The position numbers and the translations under genes are program-made. A model generated the notes under the pieces. That model made no database searches. It was given only the letters and a program-made list of their open reading frames with translations, and had not been told where the DNA came from. Source: Edaphosphingomonas laterariae (lineage in GTDB: Bacteria > Pseudomonadota > Alphaproteobacteria > Sphingomonadales > Sphingomonadaceae). Taken from it: a stretch of 64,000 nucleotides of DNA. Positions within the stretch are counted from its first letter, which is position 1. Each line of letters opens with the position of its first letter. Below, in pieces: positions 19,021-30,152 of the stretch. The DNA is taken from the NCBI RefSeq assembly GCF_900188165.1, contig NZ_FZOS01000005.1:142145-206144 (forward strand), given 5' to 3'.

Positions 19021-19938
19021 ATGACAGCGATGACATATCTGCCCGCGCCAGCGGAATCCCGCCTTCTCGGCAAGAGCGGCCTCACGGTATCCCCGATCGC
19101 CTGGGGCATGTGGCGCTTTGCCGGCGATGATGTCGCTGCGGCACGCGCCCGGATCGAGGCGGCGCTGGCGGCAGGCGTGACGCTGTTCGACACGGCAGAC
19201 ATTTACGGCCCCGACAATGGCGAGCCATTCGGCGCCGCCGAAAAGCTGTTGGGCCGCGTCTTCGCCGAAGATCGCGCGCTGCGTAACCGCATGGTGATCG
19301 CCACCAAGGGCGGGATCGAAATGGGCACGCCCTATAATTCCGGTGCGGCCTATATCGAGGCGGCGATCGATGCGTCGCTGCAGCGGTTGGGCGCCGATCA
19401 TGTCGAGCTGTGGCAGATCCACCGCCCCGACATGCTGACCCACCCCGCCGAAGTGGCGCGCGCGCTGGAAAAGGCCCATGCGGCGGGCAAGATCGGCGCG
19501 GTCGGCGTGTCCAATTACACCGTGTCGCAGGCGGCGGCGCTGATGGCGTTCCTGCCGATGCCGCTGGTCAGCCACCAGCCGGAATTTTCGGCGCTCAAGC
19601 TTGATCCGCTGAACGACGGCCTGTTCGATCAGGCGATGACCCACGACGTCGCCGTGCTCGCTTGGTCGCCGTTGGGCGGCGGCCGCATCGCCGATCCGCA
19701 GGATGCGCGTTCGCTGCGCGTGGCGGCGGCGCTGGATGCCAAGGCGATCGAATATGGCGTGTCGCGATCGGCGGCCGCCTATAGCTGGATCATGGCGCAT
19801 CCGGCGCGCCCGATCCCCATCGTCGGAACGCAGAATCCGGCCCGCATCGCGGAAATCCCGGACGCGCTGAAACCCCGCTGGACCCGCGCCGACTGGTATG
19901 CGGTGCTGGTGGCATCCCTGGGAGAAAATCTGCCATGA
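19021..19938 (+). CDS. Aldo-keto reductase, YdhF/SmoB-like
   Basis: 305 residues with the AKR catalytic tetrad D57 (FDTADIYG), Y62, K96 (ATKGG) and H134 (QIHRPD). The GVSNYTVSQ motif and an NADP-binding C-terminal region (VGTQNPARI) are also seen. The closest family look is E. coli YdhF. In the sulfo-SMO pathway the related enzyme SmoB reduces 6-oxo-glucose to glucose; its coupling here to an SsuD-like monooxygenase by ATGA overlap supports that role. Starts at 18994 (GTG, GGGGAGG upstream), 19009 and 19030 are alternatives. Confidence 0.85.
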   Translation: MTAMTYLPAPAESRLLGKSGLTVSPIAWGMWRFAGDDVAAARARIEAALAAGVTLFDTADIYGPDNGEPFGAAEKLLGRVFAEDRALRNRMVIATKGGIEMGTPYNSGAAYIEAAIDASLQRLGADHVELWQIHRPDMLTHPAEVARALEKAHAAGKIGAVGVSNYTVSQAAALMAFLPMPLVSHQPEFSALKLDPLNDGLFDQAMTHDVAVLAWSPLGGGRIADPQDARSLRVAAALDAKAIEYGVSRSAAAYSWIMAHPARPIPIVGTQNPARIAEIPDALKPRWTRADWYAVLVASLGENLP

Positions 19939-21020
19939 CCGATCGGGCGCCGTGCGAGATCAGCTGGTTTTCCGCGCTTTGCGACGATGATTACGAGTTT
20001 CTGGGCCAGCCCGACCCCAAGTTGCAATCGTCGTGGGAACATTGCCGCGATATCGTGCTGCAGGCCGAAAGCGGCGGTTTCGACAATATCCTGCTGCCGT
20101 CGGGCTATGCGCTGGGCATCGACAGCACCGCCTTTGCGGCCGGGATCGCGCCGTTGCTCCAGCGTATCCGCCTGCTGCTCGCCATCCGCGTCGGCGAGAT
20201 GTGGCCGCCACAGCTGGCCCGCCAGATCGCTACGATCGATCGGATGCTGGGCGCCGATGGTAATGGAAATGGGCGGCTGGCGATCAACATCATCTCGTCC
20301 GACATGCCGGGCGAAACGCTGGCCTCCGCCCCGCGTTATGCCCGCACCGTCGAGGCGATGCACATCCTGAAGACGCTGCTCAACGGCCAGCCGCTCGACC
20401 ATGATGGCGAATTCTGGAAGCTCAAGGTCGATCCGCCGCGCCTCGGCACGCTTTCGGGCAGGGCGCCGCAATTCTATTTTGGCGGGCTATCCGAAGATGC
20501 GCGTGAGGCGGCGGCCAAGGGGTGCGACGTCTATCTGATGTGGCCCGACAAGCAGGAGGCCGTGGCCGCGATCATCGCCGATATGAAGGCGCGCGCGGCG
20601 AAGCATGGCCGCACCCTGCGCTTCGGCTATCGCGCCCATGTGATCGTGCGCGAGACGGAGGCCGAGGCGCGGGCGGCGGCCGATCGTCTGCTTTCCAAGC
20701 TCGACGCCGAAACCGGTGCCGCGATCCGGGCGAAATCGCTGGATTCCAAGTCGGCCGGCGTGGCCGCGCAGGCGGCGTTGCGCGAAGGCGCGGGTGACGA
20801 TGGCTATGCTGAAGCCAATTTGTGGACCGGCGTCGGCCGGGCGCGATCGGGTTGCGGCGCGGCGATCGTCGGCGATCCCGATCAGGTGCTCGCCAAGCTG
20901 GAAAGCTATCGCGCGATGGGGATCGAGGCGTTCATCCTGTCGGGCTATCCGCACGCGGCCGAAGCCGATCTGTTCGCCCGCCACGTGCTGCCGCGGATCG
21001 ACCACGGCCCGCTGGGCTAG
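19935..21020 (+). CDS. FMNH2-dependent (alkane)sulfonate monooxygenase, SsuD/SmoC family
   Basis: 361 residues of the luciferase-like flavin monooxygenase superfamily. R233, H235, R304 and Y338 fall at exactly +7 relative to the SsuD active-site residues R226, H228, R297 and Y331 (motifs RAHVIVRE, GRARSG and SGYPH). The SsuD Cys54 position is not Cys here, which suggests a different substrate from alkanesulfonates. In context the predicted reaction is oxidative C-S cleavage of sulfoquinovose to 6-oxo-glucose plus sulfite, needing a separate flavin reductase. GGGAG precedes the ATG, and its 5' end overlaps the reductase stop (ATGA). Confidence 0.9.
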   Translation: MTDRAPCEISWFSALCDDDYEFLGQPDPKLQSSWEHCRDIVLQAESGGFDNILLPSGYALGIDSTAFAAGIAPLLQRIRLLLAIRVGEMWPPQLARQIATIDRMLGADGNGNGRLAINIISSDMPGETLASAPRYARTVEAMHILKTLLNGQPLDHDGEFWKLKVDPPRLGTLSGRAPQFYFGGLSEDAREAAAKGCDVYLMWPDKQEAVAAIIADMKARAAKHGRTLRFGYRAHVIVRETEAEARAAADRLLSKLDAETGAAIRAKSLDSKSAGVAAQAALREGAGDDGYAEANLWTGVGRARSGCGAAIVGDPDQVLAKLESYRAMGIEAFILSGYPHAAEADLFARHVLPRIDHGPLG

Positions 21021-21097
21021 GGCGCCTTCAATCACCTGCTGACTCGGAATTTGCTCTAAGCGCGCGCCGGCCCGGTTCGTCAGCGCCGCCCGGTTCG

Positions 21098-21484
21098 TCA
21101 GCTCCGGTTGAGCGACATGATCATCCGGGCGGCCGCGATCGGCCGTTCGGGATCGTCCTGCCATGCCTCGATCGCGACATTGGCGATGCGATTGCCGATG
21201 CGGGTGACGCTGCCTTGCGCGAAGGTTTCGACAAGGCGGCCGCCGCGCATGAAATCAATGGTGACGTTGACCGGCTTCACCTTCGGCCGGTCCTCGCCCA
21301 GGGCGCGGTGCAGCGCGACCATGCCGGCGATTTCCATCAGCCCGGTGATGGCGCCGCCATGGAGGAAACCGGGGCGGCCGAGCACATGATCGCCCGCCGG
21401 CATCGCGACGCGCAGATCATCCCCTTCGCCGACCAGCGTCAGCCGCAGGAAATCGGCATAAGGCGGAAGCTGGATTGTCATCAT
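21098..21484 (-). CDS. PaaI-type hotdog thioesterase (second of pair)
   Basis: 128 residues. The hotdog fold is recognised by HGGAITGLMEIAGMVAL (catalytic Asp/Glu helix) and the VNVTIDFMRGG strand. It hydrolyses acyl-CoA thioesters in the cytoplasm. Its ATG overlaps the stop of the upstream thioesterase gene (21481), so the two form a coupled pair, probably a heteromer or two related specificities. Confidence 0.85.
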   Translation of the reverse strand: MMTIQLPPYADFLRLTLVGEGDDLRVAMPAGDHVLGRPGFLHGGAITGLMEIAGMVALHRALGEDRPKVKPVNVTIDFMRGGRLVETFAQGSVTRIGNRIANVAIEAWQDDPERPIAAARMIMSLNRS

Positions 21485-21921
21485 TCGTCCGTGAACATGA
21501 AGGTGCCGGCGACATGCGCCACCGGATCGGCGGGATCGCCGTCATGCGCCTGGCCGCGCACGAAGGCGATGCGGCGGGTGACGCGATAGCATTCGCCACG
21601 CCCGAACACGGTGCGGCCGGGCACGGCGGGGCGCAAATAATCGACGCGCATGTCCAGCGTCGCCTGCGGGCGGAAGATGTTGGTCCGCCGCCAGATCGCC
21701 ATGCTGGTCGCCATGTCCATCAGCGCGAAGATCGGGCCGGAAGCGAGCACGCCGGTATCGGCATTGCCGATCAGCCGGTCGTCATAATCGAGCGCGAGTT
21801 CCACCCAGTCGTCGCCATGGTTCACATAACGAATGCCCATCGCGCCATTGTGGCCGTGGGTGCGGATCGCATCGGTGAAGCGGGCTGGATCGAAGGTCAT
21901 GCCGACGGGTTGCTGTGCCAT
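21481..21921 (-). CDS. PaaI-type hotdog thioesterase (first of pair)
   Basis: 146 residues. The hotdog helix ASGPIFALMDMATSMAI and strand ATLDMRVDYLRPA are seen, with RTVFGRGECYRVTRR downstream. It is the promoter-proximal member of a two-gene unit on the minus strand. Substrate unknown. Confidence 0.85.
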   Translation of the reverse strand: MAQQPVGMTFDPARFTDAIRTHGHNGAMGIRYVNHGDDWVELALDYDDRLIGNADTGVLASGPIFALMDMATSMAIWRRTNIFRPQATLDMRVDYLRPAVPGRTVFGRGECYRVTRRIAFVRGQAHDGDPADPVAHVAGTFMFTDE

Positions 21922-21967
21922 GTCCTGCGCTTAATCCGGCCGGGCGATGGCCGCAACCGTGATGGGC

Positions 21968-21994
21968 GGGGCGGCGCGAAATGGCGGCCGCCCC
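21968..21994 (-). terminator. GC-rich hairpin after cysK
   Basis: GGGGCGGC (21968-21975) pairs with GCCGCCCC (21987-21994) around an 11-nt loop, just past the cysK stop. No T-run follows on either strand, so the terminator call is weak. Confidence 0.35.
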
Positions 21995-22006
21995 GCGACA
22001 GGCAGC

Positions 22007-22923
<917 letters not shown>

Positions 22924-22927
<4 letters not shown>

Positions 22928-24201
22928 TTCGCATTCTCCTGCACGGGTATGTCTTCCAATGTTTGCGGCGGCGCGAAGGTTTTCGCCCGGCTGATTTCCG
23001 GGAACCAGCGCGCCCATAATAGGGTGACTGCGATCGCGCCGACACCCCCGGCGACAACCGCCGCCACCGGGCCGACCAAAGCGGCGAGAAAGCCGGATTC
23101 GGCCTCGCCCAGCTCGTTCGATCCCGAAATGAACAGGGTGGAAACCGCGCCGACGCGGCCGCGCATTGCATCCGGCGTGTAGATCTGGATCAGCGACTGG
23201 CGGACATAGACCGAGAACATGTCCGCCGCGCCGAGCAGCGCCAGGCAGCCGAGCGACAGCGGCAGCCAGCGCGACAGGCCGAAGGCGATCGTGGCCGCGC
23301 CGAACACGGCGACCGCGCCCAGCATCTTGATGCCGACATTGTTTCGGAGCGGCCGGAACGCGAACCACAAAGCGACGAGTGCCGCCCCCACGGCGGGCGC
23401 CGCGCGGAGATGGCCGAGCCCGGCGGGGCCGACCGCCAGCACGTCGCGCGCGAAGATCGGCAGCATCGCCGTCGCCCCGCCGAGCAGCACGGCGAACAGA
23501 TCGAGCGAGATTGCACCGAGCACGAGCCGGTTGTGGCGAACGTAGCGCAGCCCATCCACCATCTGCGCCCACGGGTTGGCCTTGCCGTCCAGCGAGGTGC
23601 GCGGCACCGGCCGGATCGTCAGCAGCGCCACGAAAGCGAGCGCGAACAGGCCGCCGGACGCGGCATAAGGCAGCCAGTGGCTGTGCGCGTAGAGATAGCC
23701 GCCGGCGGCCGGGCCAAGGATCGCGCCCGTCTGCCACGCGATCGAACTGAGCGCGATCGCATTGGGCAGCACGGCCGCCGGCACCAGATTGGGGGCAAGG
23801 GCCGAAAGCGCCGGGCTGGCGAAGGCTCGCGCAACGCCGAGCAAGGCGGCGACCGCGAACAAGGCGGGCAGGCTGGTCGTGTCGTGCCAGGCGAGCCAAC
23901 CCAGTGCCGCAGCGCAGCCGGCTTCGAGCAGGACCGCCGCGCGCGCGATCCAGCGGCGATCGACGCGATCCGCCGTCCAGCCGACGATCAGGGTGAGGGC
24001 GAGCAGCGGCACGAACTGGAACACGCCGACCAGCCCGAGCTGGAGGGCGGCTTCCCTGGGCGGCATTGTCCGCCGCGCGATATCGTAGACCTGCCACCCG
24101 ATCACCACGACCATGCTGTTCTGGGCGATGGTCGTCACCAGCCGCGCGAACCAGAACGCCCTAAAATCACGGATGCGGAACGGATGGGGCGAAGCGCTCA
24201 T
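22924..24201 (-). CDS. MFS transporter, EntS/MFS_3-like exporter
   Basis: 425 residues with twelve predicted transmembrane helices. The MFS signature between TM2 and TM3 reads [11 protein letters not shown]. The N-terminal [10 protein letters not shown] and the PDAMRGRV loop between TM8 and TM9 are typical of the EntS-like MFS_3 group, which mostly exports siderophores or drugs. It is cotranscribed with cysK. It does not resemble sugar or sulfoquinovose importers. Confidence 0.88.
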
Positions 24202-24249
24202 GTTGTGCGTCTAAGCCGATCCCGCCGGGGTGGGCAATCGGCCTTTTAT

Positions 24250-24264
24250 CTATCTGCAAAATAG
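24250..24264. promoter_or_regulatory. Inverted repeat CTAT-N7-ATAG upstream of the MFS-cysK operon
   Basis: CTATCTGCAAAATAG lies about 50 bp before the MFS start in an A/T-rich patch. It resembles CTATCGAAAAGATAG at 14676-14690 beside the TonB receptor promoter. Confidence 0.3.
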
Positions 24265-24287
24265 AAAAATGATTACGCCCAAAAGAA

Positions 24288-24317
24288 GAGCGGGCCGGCA
24301 AGGGAACCGGCCCGCTC
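24288..24317 (-). terminator. Rho-independent terminator of the 107-residue gene
   Basis: GAGCGGGCCGG (24288-24298) pairs perfectly with CCGGCCCGCTC (24307-24317), an 11-bp stem with an 8-nt loop. On the minus strand it is followed by TTCTTTT. The gene ending at 24436 is the natural client. Confidence 0.75.
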
Positions 24318-24435
24318 GGTATCACCGCCCTGGGGGGGGAAGGGCGGTTTGTTCAGACGGTTGGGGGAGTGTCCGTCTGAAAGCGATATGGGTGGTGGCG
24401 ATCGGCTTTTCCACCCTGCCTAGGGGTCAATCGGA

Positions 24436-24759
24436 TCATATCTTCGTATGATCGGCACGGCTTGCCTTGCCCGTCCCTTGCGCGAACCAGGCGATCGCCG
24501 GCGCGCTCACCGCATAGGACAAGGCGGCGGCGAGCAGGCCGAGCAGGGGGTCGCCGAAATAGCTTCCCGTCACGGCGGCCGATGCGGTGGAGGTGGGCAG
24601 GCCCAGGGCGATCGGGCCGATCAGGCTTTTCCAGCGCGGCGCTGGCGCGGCGCGGCGCGGACGCAGCCATTCGCGCGGGGCGGGGGCCGCGATTTCGCCG
24701 GTGCGGGCAAAGCTGTGGAGGGGGATGCCTTCCGCCGCGTTGAGATCGAGAAAACCCAT
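24436..24759 (-). CDS. Small single-span membrane protein, unknown
   Basis: 107 residues. The first ~45 are polar and Pro/Arg-rich, followed by a Gly/Ala-rich hydrophobic stretch (about residues 48-92, one or two membrane passes) and a short charged tail. AGGG precedes the ATG and a strong terminator follows downstream, which supports a real gene. No family recognised. Confidence 0.55.
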   Translation of the reverse strand: MGFLDLNAAEGIPLHSFARTGEIAAPAPREWLRPRRAAPAPRWKSLIGPIALGLPTSTASAAVTGSYFGDPLLGLLAAALSYAVSAPAIAWFAQGTGKASRADHTKI

Positions 24760-24950
24760 GGCCCTGTTCCATCCGGAAAGTTGCCACGTCGAAATGCCCT
24801 GAATGGCGGGTGAATTGAATCAGACCTGGGGGTGGAATGGCCGTGCTTTAATATGGCGGCATCATACTTAGGTTTGATGCGATGCAGCGAATGGCGCTGG
24901 ACGTCGCCATCTGGCTTTGAGAAAATCGCGTCCAGCCCAAGCCGGAGAAT

Positions 24951-26615
24951 ATGAACGTGGCCACCATCGTGCCCCAGCCGAGCCTTAGCCCGTCGCCGGA
25001 TGCCGGCCGGCAGCCGCCCGCCGACCTGGCGAACCTGCTCGACCTGAGCGACGATACGCTGTCCATTCGTGGCGGCGACGGCGCGATGCAGTTCTGGAAC
25101 GGTGGATCGACCCGGCTTTACGGTTGGGCGGCCGAGGATATGGCGACGCCGGGCAGCTATGCGCGGATGCACACGCGCTTCGACACGGCCGAGGAGGATG
25201 TGCTGGCCGAGCTTGTCCGCACCGGGCGCTGGGAAGGCCATGTCACCCGCACCACGCGCGACGGCCGCGAAGTGCTGGTTTCGGTGCGCTGGGCGGCCAG
25301 CCGGACGGAGGACGGCACGATCGACCGCATCGTCGAAACCGGCCGCGACGTGACGTGGGACATCATCCTGGAGGAGGATTTCCGGCGGAGCGAATATCGC
25401 TATCGCAATATGTTCCAGGCGATGGCGGTGTCCTTCTGGGAGCTCGATTTTTCGGCGGTGAAGCAGATGGTGGCCGAATGGAGCCACCCCAATGAAAGCG
25501 ACCTTGCCGCTTTCTTCGCATCGGCGCCCAATGCGATCCGCAACTCGATGGCCAAGACGCGGATCGTGGACGTCAACGACAAGACCTTGCGGATGTTCGG
25601 CGCCAGGACGCGCGAGGATCTGGGCGAGACGATGGAGCGCTTCTGGCCGCGCGAGAGCGAGCCTGTGTTCGCGGCCAGCGGCATCGCGGCGATGGCGGGG
25701 CGGCCGACCTTCGAGGCCGAAACCAAGATGCTCACGCTCGACGGTCGCGAGATCGACGTGATGTTCACCTGGAGCTTTCCGCCGCAGGAAATGGGCCATG
25801 GCACCGTGCTGGTGGGCATCGTCGATATTACCGGCCGGTTGCGCGTGCAGCAGGAATTGCAGCGCGTTCAGGGCGAACTGGCCCATGCCGCGCGGGTGGC
25901 GACGCTGGGCGAGCTGGCGGCGTCGATCGCGCATGAGGTGAACCAGCCGCTGGCCGCGATCGTCAATTTCGGCGAGGCGGCGAAGCGCTGGATGTTCCGG
26001 CCCGAACCCGACATGGCCGAAGCCAATACCGCCATCGAACGGATGATCGCCGATAGCCGCCGGGCATCGGACATCATCGGCCGTATCCGGGGCATGGCGA
26101 CCAAATCGGCGCCCAAGCCGACGCTGTTCCATCCGTGCGAAGCGGTGCGCGAGGCGGTGCAGCTATGCCGGCACGACATGCAGTCGCGCGGCGTGGCGCT
26201 CAGCATCGCCGAGATCGCCGGGCTGCCGCGCGTGCGCGCCGATCGCATCCAGATCCAGCAGGTGGCGGTGAACCTGATCGTCAACGCCATCCAGGCGATG
26301 GCGGATTTGCCGGAGGAGCGCCGCGCGCTGGTGATCCGCACGCGGCTGACGCCCGACAATATGGTGTTGATCGAGGTGCAGGACAGCGGCCCCGGTATCG
26401 ATCCGGCGGTGGCCGACCGCCTGTTCACCGCCTTTGCCAGCACCAAGGAGAGCGGCATGGGCATGGGGCTTTCGATCAGCCGCTCGATCGTCGAGGCCCA
26501 TGGCGGCAAGATCAGCGGGCGCGCCAACCATGACGGCCCGGGCGCGACCTTCGCCTTCAGCCTGCCGATGGCCGAAGGCGAAAAGCTGGACGTTCCCTGC
26601 CCCTACGCCGCCTGA
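24951..26615 (+). CDS. Orphan PAS-domain sensor histidine kinase
   Basis: 554 residues, no membrane segment. PAS-like domains lie at about residues 28-135 (FWNGGSTRLYGW core) and 150-295. HisKA follows, with phosphoacceptor H328 in SIAHEVNQPLAA, and then HATPase (N-box NLIVNAIQAM, G1 DSGPGID, G2 GMGMGLSIS). The dimerisation helix style (NQPLAAIVNFGEA) is that of FixL/DctB-like kinases. No response regulator lies beside it, so its partner is encoded elsewhere. Confidence 0.9.
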   Translation: MNVATIVPQPSLSPSPDAGRQPPADLANLLDLSDDTLSIRGGDGAMQFWNGGSTRLYGWAAEDMATPGSYARMHTRFDTAEEDVLAELVRTGRWEGHVTRTTRDGREVLVSVRWAASRTEDGTIDRIVETGRDVTWDIILEEDFRRSEYRYRNMFQAMAVSFWELDFSAVKQMVAEWSHPNESDLAAFFASAPNAIRNSMAKTRIVDVNDKTLRMFGARTREDLGETMERFWPRESEPVFAASGIAAMAGRPTFEAETKMLTLDGREIDVMFTWSFPPQEMGHGTVLVGIVDITGRLRVQQELQRVQGELAHAARVATLGELAASIAHEVNQPLAAIVNFGEAAKRWMFRPEPDMAEANTAIERMIADSRRASDIIGRIRGMATKSAPKPTLFHPCEAVREAVQLCRHDMQSRGVALSIAEIAGLPRVRADRIQIQQVAVNLIVNAIQAMADLPEERRALVIRTRLTPDNMVLIEVQDSGPGIDPAVADRLFTAFASTKESGMGMGLSISRSIVEAHGGKISGRANHDGPGATFAFSLPMAEGEKLDVPCPYAA

Positions 26616-26643
26616 CGACGGCGTGGGGCGGGCAGGGCGAGTG

Positions 26644-28230
<1,587 letters not shown>

Positions 28231-28297
28231 TCATAACACGGTTACGCGGGGCCGAAGCGGCCGTTTTGACGTCAGTGGAGCGGTTAAGCCAGCAAGC

Positions 28298-28768
28298 TCA
28301 ATCGACTAGTGCGCACCAGCGGAAATCATGCTTGATGAAATTCTGGCCGAGGCTGTAACGCACCCTCCGCACGCCGGGGATCTTGTCGATCGTCTGGTGC
28401 AGGAAATCGGTCAGCTCGTTGCCATTTTCCACCAGCGTCATCGCCAGCACGTCGGCGCGGCCGAGCATGGTGGCGACGAAACCGATTTCGGGAACCTTGG
28501 CCAAAGCGGCGGCCATATCCTCGATATCGCCCGCCGAATTGGCCTCGATCCACAGATAAGCGAGGATCGGGTTGCGCAGCCGGCTGGTGTTGGTGATCGC
28601 GGCGACGCGGATCACCCGATTGTCGAACAGGCGCTTCAGCCGCGACCGGATCGTGCCTTCGGTCAGCCCCAGCTCGCGCCCGATTTCGCGGTTGGAGACG
28701 CGGGCGTCGATGCCCAGCCGCTCGATGATCTTATGGTCGATTTCGTCCAGTGCGACGCCGAGGCTCAT
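28298..28768 (-). CDS. Lrp/AsnC family regulator (second of tandem pair)
   Basis: 156 residues. The HTH (VSNREIGRELGLTEGTIRSRLKRL, about residues 24-48) is followed by a RAM ligand-binding domain (AYLWIEANSAGDIEDMAAALAKV, then GRADVLAMTLV). Its ATG overlaps the stop of the upstream Lrp gene by 4 bases. The pair may form hetero-oligomers. It lies downstream of the CoA-transferase promoter and could control it. Confidence 0.88.
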   Translation of the reverse strand: MSLGVALDEIDHKIIERLGIDARVSNREIGRELGLTEGTIRSRLKRLFDNRVIRVAAITNTSRLRNPILAYLWIEANSAGDIEDMAAALAKVPEIGFVATMLGRADVLAMTLVENGNELTDFLHQTIDKIPGVRRVRYSLGQNFIKHDFRWCALVD

Positions 28769-29277
28769 AGGGGTGCCCAATCCGGAGTGTATTTCAGAAC
28801 CTTGAGCGCGAGGCCCGGGACGATCTTCTCGACCCCCGGAACATGCGCGATGACATGGGTGAGCAGCCGATCGAGATCGGCGAGATCGCGCGCGACCACC
28901 TGGGCTTCCACATCGTGCGTGCCGATCGAGACGTTGACCGTCACGACCTCTTCCAATTGGGCGAGATCGTGGCCGACCGCCGCTGCGGATCGGCCCTTCA
29001 CCTGCACGCCCACGGCGGCCAGGCATTCATAGCCCATGGCCGAAAGATCGCGCATCGCGACGACGCGTACCGAGTCGCTTTCTTCCAGCCGGCGCAGGCG
29101 GGTGCGCACGGTGGCTTCGTTCACGTCGACGATACGGGCAAGGTCGCGATTGGCGATCCGCCCGCTGTGGCGCAGCGCAGCGATGATCTTTTCGTCGACT
29201 TCATCCAGTTCGTAGGTTGCGGCATCACCACCGCCGCGTCCGCGGCCGCCGCTGCGCGCCGTCGCTTCCCTTGCCAA
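28765..29277 (-). CDS. Lrp/AsnC family regulator (first of tandem pair)
   Basis: 170 residues. A Gly/Arg-rich N-terminal extension of ~18 residues precedes the HTH (RIANRDLARIVDVNEATVRTRLRRLEE) and a RAM domain (GVQVKGRSAAAVGHDLAQL, then VSIGTHDVEAQVV). The ligand is presumably a small carboxylate or amino acid, as in the family, but it cannot be specified. Confidence 0.88.
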   Translation of the reverse strand: MAREATARSGGRGRGGGDAATYELDEVDEKIIAALRHSGRIANRDLARIVDVNEATVRTRLRRLEESDSVRVVAMRDLSAMGYECLAAVGVQVKGRSAAAVGHDLAQLEEVVTVNVSIGTHDVEAQVVARDLADLDRLLTHVIAHVPGVEKIVPGLALKVLKYTPDWAPL

Positions 29278-29396
29278 ACCTTGACCCCCAGATGTTCGCC
29301 TTGTGGCGCCGCCAGCAGGGCGGCGCCGATAGAGCCGGGAATCAGACAGGATTGGGCGGGCGCTGTCAATGCTGCGCGAAACCGCGCAGCATCACT

Positions 29397-30152
29397 TCAC
29401 CGCGCGAGGAAGCCGCCATCGACCGCGAGCGGATGGCCGGTGATGAAGCTCGCCTTGTCCGAACAGAGGAAGACGACGGCATCGGCCACTTCACGCGCTT
29501 CGCCGATGCGGCCCATCGGGTGCATCTGCTTGATGAAGGCAGCGGCCTGCAGATCGGCGTTCAGCGTGTCGGTCATCGGCGTGGCGATGGCGCCGGGGCA
29601 GACGGCGTTGACGCGCACGCCCTGCGTCGCCCAGCGCAGCGCGGCCGACTGGGTGAAGCCGATCACGGCGTGCTTGCTGCCGCAATAGGCGGGGCCACCG
29701 GCGCCGGACATGCCCGCGATCGACGCGGTGTTGACGATCGCGCCGCCGCCGGCCTTGGCCATGATCCGCGCTTCGGCGGCGATGCAAAACATCACGCCAT
29801 CGGCGTTCACCGCCATGGTGCGGGCGTAGATGTCGCCATCGCCCCACGGCGTCGTCATATTCTCGATCGCGACGCCGGCATTGTTGAACGCGGCATCGAG
29901 CCGGCCCCAGCGGGTGACGACGGCTTCGACGGCGGCGTCCACCGCCGCGCGATCGGTGACGTCGAGCGCGGCGCCATAGGCTTCGCCGCCGGCGTCGGTG
30001 ATCATCCGGGCGGTTTCCGCTGCCCAGTCGCCATTATAATCGGTGGCGGCGACCTTCGCGCCTTCCTCCGCAAAGGCCAGCGCGGCGGCGCGGCCAATGC
30101 CGCCGCCGGCGCCGGTGATGAATACGGTGCGACCTTCAAAAAGCTTGCTCAC
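29397..30152 (-). CDS. Short-chain dehydrogenase/reductase (classical SDR)
   Basis: 251 residues. The NAD(P) loop TGAGGGIG, NNAG, the Ser in NTASIAG, the Y-x3-K pair (YCGSK) and PGAIATPM are all in place. An Asp after the second strand (ATDYNGD) favours NAD over NADP. The GTG start overlaps the hydrolase stop (GTGA), making it the third gene of a TBDT-hydrolase-SDR unit. It probably oxidises a secondary alcohol in a hydrophobic-substrate pathway. Confidence 0.92.
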   Translation of the reverse strand: MSKLFEGRTVFITGAGGGIGRAAALAFAEEGAKVAATDYNGDWAAETARMITDAGGEAYGAALDVTDRAAVDAAVEAVVTRWGRLDAAFNNAGVAIENMTTPWGDGDIYARTMAVNADGVMFCIAAEARIMAKAGGGAIVNTASIAGMSGAGGPAYCGSKHAVIGFTQSAALRWATQGVRVNAVCPGAIATPMTDTLNADLQAAAFIKQMHPMGRIGEAREVADAVVFLCSDKASFITGHPLAVDGGFLAR

